39,828 nucleotides of DNA from positions 1 to 39,828 of the IMG/VR virus record IMGVR_UViG_3300042296_001394; one strand, 5' to 3'. Numbering within the stretch: position 1 is the stretch's first letter; every line of letters starts with the position of its first letter. The position numbers were made by a program, and so were the translations under genes. Of this stretch, positions 24,687 through 31,188 are shown one piece after another. The DNA comes from a virus. The notes below the pieces were generated by a model that saw only the letters and a program-made list of their open reading frames with translations, had not been told where the DNA came from and did no database searches.

Positions 24687-26504
24687 TTACCCCTGATGTG
24701 CAAATGGACCCGAACCGTAATTGACCTTGACGCGCGACCGCGACCGCGCACGTTCGCGCTCTGCCTGCCCCGCTTGGGCATCTTCCCAACCCTCGAACTT
24801 GGTCAGGCCAAGCACGAGATATTGGTTCGCGTCGTGAATGTGACTCCAATCGTTTTTGACCGGCTGATCTTTCCAGCGACCACCGCCGGTGCTGAATTGC
24901 GTGCGCACCATGACATAGCCGCGGTTAAAGCCTTCACGTAGCTTGCGGCACTTGTCCGAAATCACATATCCCGGCTCTGCATCGCCTTTCAGCTTTTCAG
25001 CTACCGCCTCAATACGCGGTCCAATCAGGTTTTGCTTAACCGGCGCTGGCTTCATTTTCAGCTTAACGCCAATCGCAGTTTCGTTGAATCCGGCGACGAA
25101 CTTATGGATGAATGCCCGATCTTCCTGATTTTTTTCGCTGTCACCATACCAGCATGAAGGGTCGGCCCAGCCCAATTCACCCAGCTTACAACCGGCAAAA
25201 TTATCGTTCCAATATTCGCCGCACTCTTGGCCAAATTCCTTGCCACCCAATTTATCGAGCACATCGTCTTTACCGGCTTTGAAAATCACCACTTCATCGA
25301 CGACACGGATCTGTCCCTTCGCAGTTTTTTGCGCGAAAAGGGCGGCGGGCGTGCTGCCACCATCAAGTCCGATATAGATCGGCAAACGGCGATCGACCGC
25401 CATGTCGGCGATGCAATGGCGGCTATCATTGTAACCTGCATAGACCGGGCTTCCGTCGCGCACCGCGCCGAATTTGTTATGGATGAACCGGCGCTTGTCG
25501 CCTTCGGTCATACCGATCTGGATGCGCTCATAATATCCGACCGGCAAATTGCCGATATTTTCGGCACCGGCAGATAATCCACCTGGCTGCACATGGAACG
25601 TCACACGGAAATTGTCGCCGAAACTTGCGCGGTAGGCGTCCATTTGTTCGGGCGACAAACCGATATTCTTGTTGACGTTAAAGTCATACGTCCAATTATC
25701 TTCGGCAGGGGCGTTCATGTCGCCGATCATGCCGGACCAGCCCCCAAGCCGCGTGCCCGGCGCGCGATATCGACCGACGCGCGGAAAGCCATATTTGAAC
25801 ACGTCGATGTGCAAGGTGTCCATTTCGTTCAACCACAGGCCAGTAAGCGCCATACCCTTGAACAATTCTTCGGCGGATTGATTATCGACCGCGCGGAAAA
25901 GCATTTCCAGCTCAAGCCGCATGATATCGCCATTGGCTTGCGGAATGGCGAATGACAATTTGTGGGTATTGGTCGTCTGGTTGTAATTTTCCTTGGTCTT
26001 GGGAAACCACATAAACCAATCGGCCATGACGTTGGATTGCAAATGACCATAGGTATCGCGCACCACACACCAGCGCGCACGCCGCACCCCGTCCGGGCCG
26101 GGCGGTTGCCAAATCAGCGAATTGATGATTTTTTGGAAACAGGTCGTCGTTTTGGCGGAGCCATAAGGCCCCATAATCGTTGATACCGCCGCCTTGTCGG
26201 ACCGGAACGCATGTGCGACCGGGCCGACCCAATTCATCGTCAACCCTTTGCTGGCTGCCAGCAATTCACCGAAACGACCAAGGGCTTCGGTCTCGACGTT
26301 AGCGATGTCGATTTGTGCTAACCGCTCACTAATCCGGTCAGCTTCTTGAATTTTCCGCGCTTGCTCGACCGTATTGCTCGACATATCGCGCAGCGGTCGG
26401 GCTTCAATCAATGCCTCGGCGCATTGGTCGAGTATCGGTGCAGTAATCAGGCTGGCCGCCATAAGCGCGTGTAGCGCATTGTCGATGAAGGGTTTAGCTT
26501 TCAT
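24687..26504 (-). CDS. terL: Terminase large subunit
   Basis: The 605-residue protein has a Walker A-like motif MGPYGSAKTTT (about 111-121), a Walker B-like LWLNEMD (about 223-229) and a nuclease-half segment beginning IGLDGGSTPAALFA, with conserved Asp in GLDGG. This is the motor ATPase and headful nuclease that packages DNA through the portal. It overlaps the small-subunit gene by 11 bases and lies directly upstream of the other head genes. The length is normal for the podovirus group. Confidence 0.92.
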   Translation of the reverse strand: MKAKPFIDNALHALMAASLITAPILDQCAEALIEARPLRDMSSNTVEQARKIQEADRISERLAQIDIANVETEALGRFGELLAASKGLTMNWVGPVAHAFRSDKAAVSTIMGPYGSAKTTTCFQKIINSLIWQPPGPDGVRRARWCVVRDTYGHLQSNVMADWFMWFPKTKENYNQTTNTHKLSFAIPQANGDIMRLELEMLFRAVDNQSAEELFKGMALTGLWLNEMDTLHIDVFKYGFPRVGRYRAPGTRLGGWSGMIGDMNAPAEDNWTYDFNVNKNIGLSPEQMDAYRASFGDNFRVTFHVQPGGLSAGAENIGNLPVGYYERIQIGMTEGDKRRFIHNKFGAVRDGSPVYAGYNDSRHCIADMAVDRRLPIYIGLDGGSTPAALFAQKTAKGQIRVVDEVVIFKAGKDDVLDKLGGKEFGQECGEYWNDNFAGCKLGELGWADPSCWYGDSEKNQEDRAFIHKFVAGFNETAIGVKLKMKPAPVKQNLIGPRIEAVAEKLKGDAEPGYVISDKCRKLREGFNRGYVMVRTQFSTGGGRWKDQPVKNDWSHIHDANQYLVLGLTKFEGWEDAQAGQAERERARSRSRVKVNYGSGPFAHQG

Positions 26505-27228
26505 CGGCTATCTCGCTATAATCAGCATCCTGCACCTGCCCACCATGCGACGGCAAAAACTGCATATTCTGGAGTTGCTCTGGTGACAGCTCGGTGTCGT
26601 CCGCCATCGCCGCCAGCGCGGCGGGGTTAGTCAATCCGGCTATATTGAGGATAACGTCAGGTTTCTTGTTGACATCGACCACGATCGGTTGCTTGCCGTG
26701 GACATATGGCGCAACATCGACCAGCGCCGACTTTTTAATTTTCATCGCCTTTTCGGCCAAGTCGCCGGGCTTCATGGCGTGGCGGCGGATTGCATCAAAC
26801 ACGCTGTCGGCAATATCACCTAGTGCATCCAGATAGTCCTGACTCGCTTTACCCTGCAAATCCTCAATTTTGGCCATCAAGCGTTCGGCCATATCTGTTA
26901 GTTTTTCTTCGATCTTGCTTTGCCCTGTGGCAACAACCAACATTTCAACCATTTGGTCAAGCGGCATAAACCCGATGCTGGCCAGCTCCATTACCGGGTC
27001 GCCGTGGACCTGCACGACCATCTGCGCAATTTTTCGGTTGAGCTTATTGGTGGAACCTGGAGGACGCCCTCGACCGCTGCGCACTTGCCTATACGCATCT
27101 TGCGGCAACCGACCATCTTTGTCGCGCAATAAGTCAAGCTGCTCTACGGTCGTTTCAGCGCCAAAAAAACCGGCTCCAATCACCGTTTCGCGCACCGCCG
27201 CTTCAAGGCTCGAAACTTCAGTTGACAC
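26494..27228 (-). CDS. terS: Probable terminase small subunit
   Basis: The GTG at 27228 gives 244 residues (a TTG ten codons upstream is also possible). SGRGRPPGSTNKLNRKIAQM (about 50-69) is a basic DNA-binding-like segment seen in phage small-terminase or DUF5681-like proteins, followed by long helices suitable for oligomerisation and an acidic tail (ADYSEIADES). It lies immediately before the large terminase with an overlap. Assignment is by position and the basic motif. Confidence 0.72.
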   Translation of the reverse strand: MSTEVSSLEAAVRETVIGAGFFGAETTVEQLDLLRDKDGRLPQDAYRQVRSGRGRPPGSTNKLNRKIAQMVVQVHGDPVMELASIGFMPLDQMVEMLVVATGQSKIEEKLTDMAERLMAKIEDLQGKASQDYLDALGDIADSVFDAIRRHAMKPGDLAEKAMKIKKSALVDVAPYVHGKQPIVVDVNKKPDVILNIAGLTNPAALAAMADDTELSPEQLQNMQFLPSHGGQVQDADYSEIADES

Positions 27229-27952
27229 GGTGCACCGCCCCGCATAGCATCGCGGCAACGGCTACATCGGAAGGCACATGCCCGGCGACTTTACCCCTTA
27301 CCCCTTTGGCATCCACGCCACTTCCACCGGAAACACCGCAGTTTTCGGCTAATTTTTGGCCAAATCGGTCCGCCCGCACCCCCGACCCCGTTTGAACAAA
27401 TTGAAGTTCGCCGACCTCCGAAACCTTGTGATTGCTTAGCAAAGCCGATGGTCCGGTTTCGGCCTTTTTTTCAAATCTTGGTCCTGCGCATCCGCGACGG
27501 GCATTGCGGGGGTGCGTCGTCGCGAAAGGGGGCACCCCCCCCGCCCGATCTGGCCGCGTGATCAAGGCCACCCCGCCCTGCCCAACAGCGACCAGCCAGC
27601 GTGGCGGATAACTAACGGTTAGACGACCGGCACCTTGTAACCCGCAGAAATTCGCGCTTTTCATGCTACCGTGCGACGCTGGCCATGCGACGATGCGACA
27701 GCCGACCCGCTGAAACCCGCAGAAATCCGTGCTTTCGAAGAAACGGGCCGCAACAGCCCGAGAGCTGTGCGACCCGTTCCGACATGCTAGGTCAACGACT
27801 ACACCAGCACCATCGAGCGCACCAATCCGGCGCGCCGATCCCAAAAAATTCTGCCGATCCAGACAAACACCCCGACCAAACACCCATCGAGAGCGGAAAC
27901 CGGAATTTCCACCCATTAGAATATTCGCCGAAGTCGGAACGCATGACGCCAT
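27218..27952 (-). CDS. Doubtful ORF upstream of the terminase genes
   Basis: A 244-codon frame begins with ATG just inside the leftward promoter at 27962-27992 and ends overlapping the terS start. Its location fits a first late gene, and the C-terminal 80 residues look protein-like (KVSEVGELQFVQTGSGV, RFGQKLAENCGVSGGSGV). However, the first half is built from repeat DNA (two FCG-F/L-Q peptides encoded by TTTCTGCGGGTT repeats) and contains the att-like segment. It may be partly or wholly non-coding. Confidence 0.28.
   Translation of the reverse strand: MASCVPTSANILMGGNSGFRSRWVFGRGVCLDRQNFLGSARRIGALDGAGVVVDLACRNGSHSSRAVAARFFESTDFCGFQRVGCRIVAWPASHGSMKSANFCGLQGAGRLTVSYPPRWLVAVGQGGVALITRPDRAGGVPPFATTHPRNARRGCAGPRFEKKAETGPSALLSNHKVSEVGELQFVQTGSGVRADRFGQKLAENCGVSGGSGVDAKGVRGKVAGHVPSDVAVAAMLCGAVHRVN
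27508..27539. other. GC-rich inverted repeat near the terminase genes
   Basis: GGGGGTGC (27508-27515) and GCACCCCC (27532-27539) form a perfect 8-bp stem with a 16-base loop. There is no U-run on either strand. The location upstream of the terminase pair makes it a candidate packaging or RNA-structure element. It would fall inside the doubtful 244-codon ORF if that ORF is real. Confidence 0.45.
27612..27730 (-). other. Internal attachment-site-like segment
   Basis: On the minus strand, TCGCAT/TCGCAC repeats (27700-27671, including CAGCGTCGCAC) are followed about 41 bases later by CCGGTCGTCTAAC (27630-27618). That 13-bp match to the attachment core extends to 16 of 18 positions. The right attachment region has the same order with a gap of about 53 bases. 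ACCCGCAGAAAT, also present next to attR, occurs here twice (27640 and 27715 regions, plus strand). It looks like a relic or duplicate of an attachment region. Confidence 0.5.
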
Positions 27953-27961
27953 AGGCCGAAG

Positions 27962-27992
27962 CAGTTACCAAATGAGAAACCAATATTGCAAG
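27962..27992 (-). promoter_or_regulatory. Operator-bearing leftward late promoter (site 4)
   Basis: On the minus strand TTGCAA (27992-27987), an 18-bp spacer and TAACTG (27968-27963) enclose GTTTCTCATTTGGTAACTG, the same operator seen at four other promoters. It would drive transcription leftward through the terminase genes. It is the most diverged of the five high-confidence copies. Confidence 0.68.
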
Positions 27993-28007
27993 CGATATCA
28001 ACCGCCG

Positions 28008-28217
28008 TTCTAAATGTTCTATCCATAGAACGGTCTAAGTATATGTAATAGAACGTAAATCAGGCGCTTGTTCTGCGTTCTGCACGTCGCGTGCGCATAA
28101 GGCGCACACATACATACGCACATGGAGAAAATCGGCGATAGAACAGAACGATAGAACAAAACGCCAAGATATTGAAAAACAACATATAACGATAAGTCAA
28201 TGCAGAACATTTAGAAC
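28008..28217. repeat. YAGAAC repeat cluster bracketed by a 14-bp inverted repeat
   Basis: Eleven copies of TAGAAC or CAGAAC, in either orientation, lie in 210 bp (28008, 28017, 28027, 28050, 28071, 28078, 28139, 28144, 28152, 28203, 28212). The outermost pairs are an exact inverted repeat: GTTCTAAATGTTCT at 28008-28021 and its complement at 28204-28217. GTGCGC/GCGCAC and GTTCTAT/ATAGAAC dyads lie inside. The region is AT-rich, has no gene, and sits between oppositely oriented promoters, so it may be a replication origin or multi-site operator. Confidence 0.65.
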
Positions 28218-28358
28218 ACCCCCCGACCCGCAGAAACAGCCAAAAATCGGCCCAATATCTTGCTTGTTTCAACGGGTGCGGGTTCGGGTGCAGCGGCACA
28301 AAGCCATAGCGCCACGCCCCAAAACACAGCTTTGTGGCGGATAGAGAGAGAATGATGA

Positions 28359-28397
28359 AGCCGTGCGCACCGCGCGCCGGCGGCGCGCTGCACGGCT
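28359..28397. other. Long GC-rich hairpin between the repeat cluster and the early promoter
   Basis: AGCCGTGC (28359-28366) pairs with GCACGGCT (28390-28397), and an inner GCGCGCC (28372-28378) pairs with GGCGCGC (28382-28388) around GGC. No U-run follows in either direction. It could be an origin-associated structure or an insulating element. The stretch 28218-28420 otherwise contains no supported gene. Confidence 0.6.
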
Positions 28398-28421
28398 GAT
28401 TGGGCGTATGAAAAAAACCTA

Positions 28422-28458
28422 TTGACTTGCCTTTAGTAGTATCTTATTTGGTTACTAG
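28422..28458 (+). promoter_or_regulatory. Operator-bearing rightward early promoter (site 1)
   Basis: TTGACT (28422-28427), a 17-bp spacer and TATTTG (28445-28450) give a plausible promoter overlapped by the operator copy GTATCTTATTTGGTTACTA (28439-28457). An alternative -35 (TTGCCT at 28427) is closer to the operator, as at the other sites. It precedes the small early genes beginning at 28495. Confidence 0.7.
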
Positions 28459-28494
28459 TTACCTAAACAATCATTGGCGAAGAAAGGCCGAGAT

Positions 28495-28635
28495 ATGAAA
28501 CTATCAAAGATACAACCCGCGCGGCGTTTTGCGTCACCGGCTGAAATGGCGGCGGCGCTTGGCACGTCGCGCTATCCGTTCCGCGATCATGGAACCATGG
28601 CAGACCATGCCAAGGCGCAGGCGGTGCAATCATGA
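28495..28635 (+). CDS. First small early gene (46 aa)
   Basis: ATG follows GAAAGG at a proper distance and is the first start downstream of the rightward early promoter. The basic N-terminus (MKLSKIQPARRF) leads to SPAEMAAALGTSRYPF, which is reminiscent of a short helix-turn-helix-like segment, though too short to assign. It ends QAVQS and overlaps the next gene by ATGA. Below usual ORF-calling length, but the promoter, ribosome site and coupling support it. Confidence 0.6.
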   Translation: MKLSKIQPARRFASPAEMAAALGTSRYPFRDHGTMADHAKAQAVQS

Positions 28636-28772
28636 GACAAACTGATCAGGACATCCACGCCGAAATCGCAACACTTCGCATCGCGAAAGCCAACCGGACG
28701 ATCAGTGAGCGGCAATCTTTTTATTTGAAGGCGCTTGAACGTGAACAACGGGTTCGGGCGGTGCAATCATGA
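28632..28772 (+). CDS. Second small early gene (46 aa)
   Basis: ATGA-coupled to the genes on both sides. The peptide is charged and helical (IHAEIATLRIAKANRTISERQSF, LKALEREQRVRAVQS) and could form a coiled coil. Its last five codons and junction repeat those of the previous gene: GGCGGTGCAATCATGA occurs at 28620-28635 and 28757-28772. No family is recognised. Confidence 0.6.
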   Translation: MRQTDQDIHAEIATLRIAKANRTISERQSFYLKALEREQRVRAVQS

Positions 28773-28978
28773 CCGCCGCCACAACCAAAGAGCAACGGCT
28801 TGCCGAACGCGACGACGCACTGGACGGCATCGACCGCTTTATTGCGGAGCGCGATCGGCAAATGATAGCCGCCGCCGTCAACGGTCCCCATCGCCGCGCC
28901 ATGCACGTCGATCAACGCGACGCGGGCCTTTTTCCCGAAATGTTTACTGTTGATTTATTGGCGGCACTATTTGAGTAA
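28769..28978 (+). CDS. Small early protein (69 aa)
   Basis: A charged, helical protein (TKEQRLAERDDALDGIDRFIAERDRQMIAAAV) ending in a hydrophobic helix (FTVDLLAALFE). Translation is probably coupled to the preceding gene by ATGA. The Asp/Glu/Arg-rich composition is common among early phage proteins that bind host factors, but no function can be assigned from sequence. Confidence 0.65.
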   Translation: MTAATTKEQRLAERDDALDGIDRFIAERDRQMIAAAVNGPHRRAMHVDQRDAGLFPEMFTVDLLAALFE

Positions 28979-29022
28979 CAGCGAAACGCCCTTTCGGGGC
29001 AATGCAAAAGGAGAATATGAAA

Positions 29023-29286
29023 ATGTTTTATTTTGAATGGACCGGCCAAAGCTATGGCAATGATGATGACCGCAGCCGAGGGATAGCCGCAGCAGTCAAA
29101 TACTGCACTGATAACGGGATCGATCCCGCAGCGGCTTATGATGCAACGCTGTGCGATAACGATGAAGAGCCAAAGCAAGAGTCTCTTGATCTATGGGCCG
29201 GCGTTGAGTTTGCCGCTGTTTCGGAAATGTGTGATGGCTGGCAAACTTTGCCCGACAATGTGAGTTTGCTTTGGGTTGCACAATGA
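29023..29286 (+). CDS. Small early acidic protein (87 aa)
   Basis: AAGGAG at 29008-29013 is best placed for the ATG at 29023; in-frame ATGs at 29002 and 29017 are too early or too close. The protein is acidic with MFYFEWTGQSYGNDDDRSRGIAAAVKYCTDNGID and later WAGVEFAAVSEMCDGW. A short GCCC/GGGC hairpin precedes the ribosome site. No family is recognised. It ends 26 bases before the convergent membrane gene. Confidence 0.65.
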   Translation: MFYFEWTGQSYGNDDDRSRGIAAAVKYCTDNGIDPAAAYDATLCDNDEEPKQESLDLWAGVEFAAVSEMCDGWQTLPDNVSLLWVAQ

Positions 29287-29311
29287 AAGCAAAAAATGAG
29301 CCTGATATGAC

Positions 29312-29596
29312 TTATTTCGCGCGGCGCTTCCACTTGCCGAAGCCAAATCCGATCATGAAAACTATCGTGGTGGACAGTAGCTTTATAACAAAATTGAACA
29401 ACATAGACACTGGCATCATCCGCAAGGCGCGCTCTTCTTCGTCTATCAGGCGATTATGCATCATATACAAGTTAAGAACGCTTAACGCGAACAACACCGC
29501 AGTCACGATGAGAATTCGCTTTACTGCATCGGGCCAAAATCGTTCCGTTAGTGCGCCCCACATAACAACGAATGGCCATATCAAAAGACCTAACAT
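29312..29596 (-). CDS. Small three-segment membrane protein encoded antisense to the early operon
   Basis: The ATG at 29596 has AAGGGGA at a suitable distance and gives 94 residues. Hydrophobic segments lie at about 1-20 (GLLIWPFVVMWGAL), 28-47 (RILIVTAVLFALSVLNLYMM) and 65-87 (SMLFNFVIKLLSTTIVFMIGF), with a basic tail (GKWKRRAK). It is the only leftward gene in this rightward block. Such isolated membrane genes are often lysogenic conversion or superinfection-exclusion genes, but that is inference. Confidence 0.65.
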   Translation of the reverse strand: MLGLLIWPFVVMWGALTERFWPDAVKRILIVTAVLFALSVLNLYMMHNRLIDEEERALRMMPVSMLFNFVIKLLSTTIVFMIGFGFGKWKRRAK

Positions 29597-29846
29597 ATCA
29601 TTCCCCTTGCAAATTCCTGCAAAGCCTGCCATATCCAGCCCTGCAAGGCAAGTCGCCTTGTCGGGATTGGGAACCCGCTTATGTAGGCGCACCCAGCGCC
29701 ACGGCCCTGCCTGAGGCGCTTTCTTTATGGCCGGACGTGGATGGGGCAGCAAAAGCTGCGCCGTTGCCTACAGCGGTATTTCCAACCCGCCACGCCCGGT
29801 CACCAAGCTATTGGGAAAGCTTGACCGGCAGACTGTAGGAATTGCC
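29597..29846 (+). promoter_or_regulatory. Structured leader upstream of the antirepressor, P4-immunity-like
   Basis: This 250-bp stretch holds a terminator-like hairpin (AGCGCC 29695-29700, GGCGCT 29715-29720, then TTCTTT), further hairpins (AAGGC/GCCTT near 29645, GCAGC/GCTGC at 29747-29760) and two long overlapping open frames. One of them, in frame with the antirepressor, begins at 29727 (AVAYSGISNPPRP). This resembles the leader or antisense-RNA regions seen before Ash-like or antirepressor genes in many prophages. A regulatory small RNA is possible but not shown. Confidence 0.45.
29695..29727 (+). terminator. Terminator or attenuator in the antirepressor leader
   Basis: A 6-bp stem AGCGCC/GGCGCT with a 14-base loop is followed by TTCTTTA. 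The stem is short, so partial termination is more likely than a full stop. It lies about 120 bases before the antirepressor start. Confidence 0.45.
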
Positions 29847-30575
29847 ATGAACGATATACTAAATTTGACATTCGAGAACCAACCTGTCCGCATCGTCCTG
29901 CAGGACGGTGAACCGTGGTTCGTCGCCACCGACGTCGCTTCGATCTTGGGTTACAGCCACGGCCCACACATGGTTAGAATAATGGATGACGATGAAGCTG
30001 CTGTCCACATTATGGACACCAGCGGGCAAAACCGCGAAGTTTCTATCATTTCCGAATCGGGCCTATACAACGCGATCTTCAAGTCGCGCCGGGCGGAGGC
30101 AAAGGCGTTCCGCCGCTGGGTGACGGGCACCGTATTGCCAACGATCCGTCAGACAGGGCAATTTGCGTTTTCTGCAAATTATCCGCCAGTCCCCGATATG
30201 CGCCGTTTTGACGATGCCGCTTGGCTCAACGCGGGCGTTGCTGCGGTGCGAGAGGCGCGGCGCTTGTTCGGCCATGGCGTCGCGCGCGCCGTGTGGCGCG
30301 ACATCGGCCTGCCTTTGCCGGAAAATGCGATGCCGGCCTTGCCCGATGGCCTGTCCGATGCCGTCAACCTGTGGACCGATGGCCGCGACCGATTTACTTT
30401 TGCTGATCTTGCGGCGGGTCTGGGTCTGGGCGAACCCGACTGGCCATTGAAACGTCGCTTTTCCGACATATTGACCGCCTTGGGCTGGACCGAGAAACGC
30501 ACACGGCGCGGCAATGGCTTGGTCTATGCGTGGCACCGGCCAATCGAAACCGTCAATGCGGAGGAAGCGGCATGA
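29847..30575 (+). CDS. BRO-N domain antirepressor-like protein
   Basis: The ATG at 29847 has AGGA seven bases upstream and gives 242 residues. Residues 3-105 form a BRO-N domain: VRIVLQDGEPWFVATDVASILGYSH, then IISESGLYNAIFKSRRAEAKAFRRWVTGTVLPTIRQTG. The C-terminal domain, DRFTFADLAAGLGLGEPDWPLKRRFSDILTALGWTEKRTRRGNG, looks like a winged helix. Such phage proteins counteract repressors or regulate early genes. An upstream in-frame start at 29727 would add a 40-residue Ash-like segment. Confidence 0.85.
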   Translation: MNDILNLTFENQPVRIVLQDGEPWFVATDVASILGYSHGPHMVRIMDDDEAAVHIMDTSGQNREVSIISESGLYNAIFKSRRAEAKAFRRWVTGTVLPTIRQTGQFAFSANYPPVPDMRRFDDAAWLNAGVAAVREARRLFGHGVARAVWRDIGLPLPENAMPALPDGLSDAVNLWTDGRDRFTFADLAAGLGLGEPDWPLKRRFSDILTALGWTEKRTRRGNGLVYAWHRPIETVNAEEAA

Positions 30576-30763
30576 TCCATACCGACTTGGCCTTTGCCGC
30601 TGCCGTCGCCAACGACCGCGCAGAACTGACGCACAGCCGTCTTGTCGCCGCTATTGCTTGGCTTGGGGAAACATTGGAAAACATGCCTGACGACACATCG
30701 CCGCAAGGATTGGGCGGGTTATTGTCATTGCTGGCCGAAAAGGCAGAGGACGATACAGGCTAA
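30572..30763 (+). CDS. Small protein coupled to the antirepressor (63 aa)
   Basis: GGAGG lies seven bases before the ATG, which overlaps the antirepressor stop (ATGA). The product is acidic and helical (LAFAAAVANDRAELTHSRLVAAIAWLGETLENMPDD). Its stop overlaps the stop of the convergent leftward gene (CTAA shared at 30760-30763), so the two operons meet end to end without a visible terminator. Function unknown. Confidence 0.68.
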   Translation: MIHTDLAFAAAVANDRAELTHSRLVAAIAWLGETLENMPDDTSPQGLGGLLSLLAEKAEDDTG

Positions 30764-31188
30764 AGCAACCGCGCCGATTGGTCCCTTGTGCAGCTGGGCC
30801 AATGGAACCTGGTCGGCGCGGACTTGTCCGTGCTGAACCTGTACCAACTGCAATCGTCGGTCGCGTCATGCTTGCTGTTAAGGAACCATTTGAGGCGGCC
30901 GACACTGACAATATCGGTGCACAGCCGCTGGCCGATGGATGTCGCCGCCTTTGTGTGCGGCCAGCTACTATCAAACAATAACCATACCTCGTCGGCAATG
31001 GCCGTAAAATGTTCGATTAACGGGTGCAGCGCCGCCGCCAACTTTTGGCCGATGGTCAGTTGAATATACTCGGCACCAGCCTTGCCATTTTTGCTTATGT
31101 TCATCTTGCGCGACGCCACTTTGACGCCACTGGAAAAATCAGGCGCGCCAGTATTGGCCACCTTGTTTATTAAAACGGAATACCCCAT
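30760..31188 (-). CDS. Hypothetical protein at the end of the replication operon
   Basis: The 142-residue product starts at an ATG overlapping the helicase stop (TAATG), with AAGGAG eight bases upstream. It contains KNGKAGAEYIQLTIGQKLAAALHPLIEHFTAIADEVWLLFD and several Trp/Ser/Thr-rich segments; no motif was recognised. The operon position suggests a replication or recombination accessory, for example a DNA-binding protein, but this is a guess. Confidence 0.72.
   Translation of the reverse strand: MGYSVLINKVANTGAPDFSSGVKVASRKMNISKNGKAGAEYIQLTIGQKLAAALHPLIEHFTAIADEVWLLFDSSWPHTKAATSIGQRLCTDIVSVGRLKWFLNSKHDATDDCSWYRFSTDKSAPTRFHWPSCTRDQSARLL

Noticed and set aside
28019-28210. 63-codon leftward ORF in the repeat cluster
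   Set aside because: It is made of the YAGAAC repeat DNA, has an odd Cys/Tyr/Leu composition and no ribosome site.
28008-28217. LexA boxes
   Set aside because: The alphaproteobacterial LexA site is GTTC-N7-GTTC; the repeats here are spaced N3, N4 or N5, so the match was not accepted.
29572-29838. 88-codon rightward ORF before the antirepressor
   Set aside because: It overlaps the antisense membrane gene start and looks like one of the conserved open frames of a regulatory leader rather than a protein gene.
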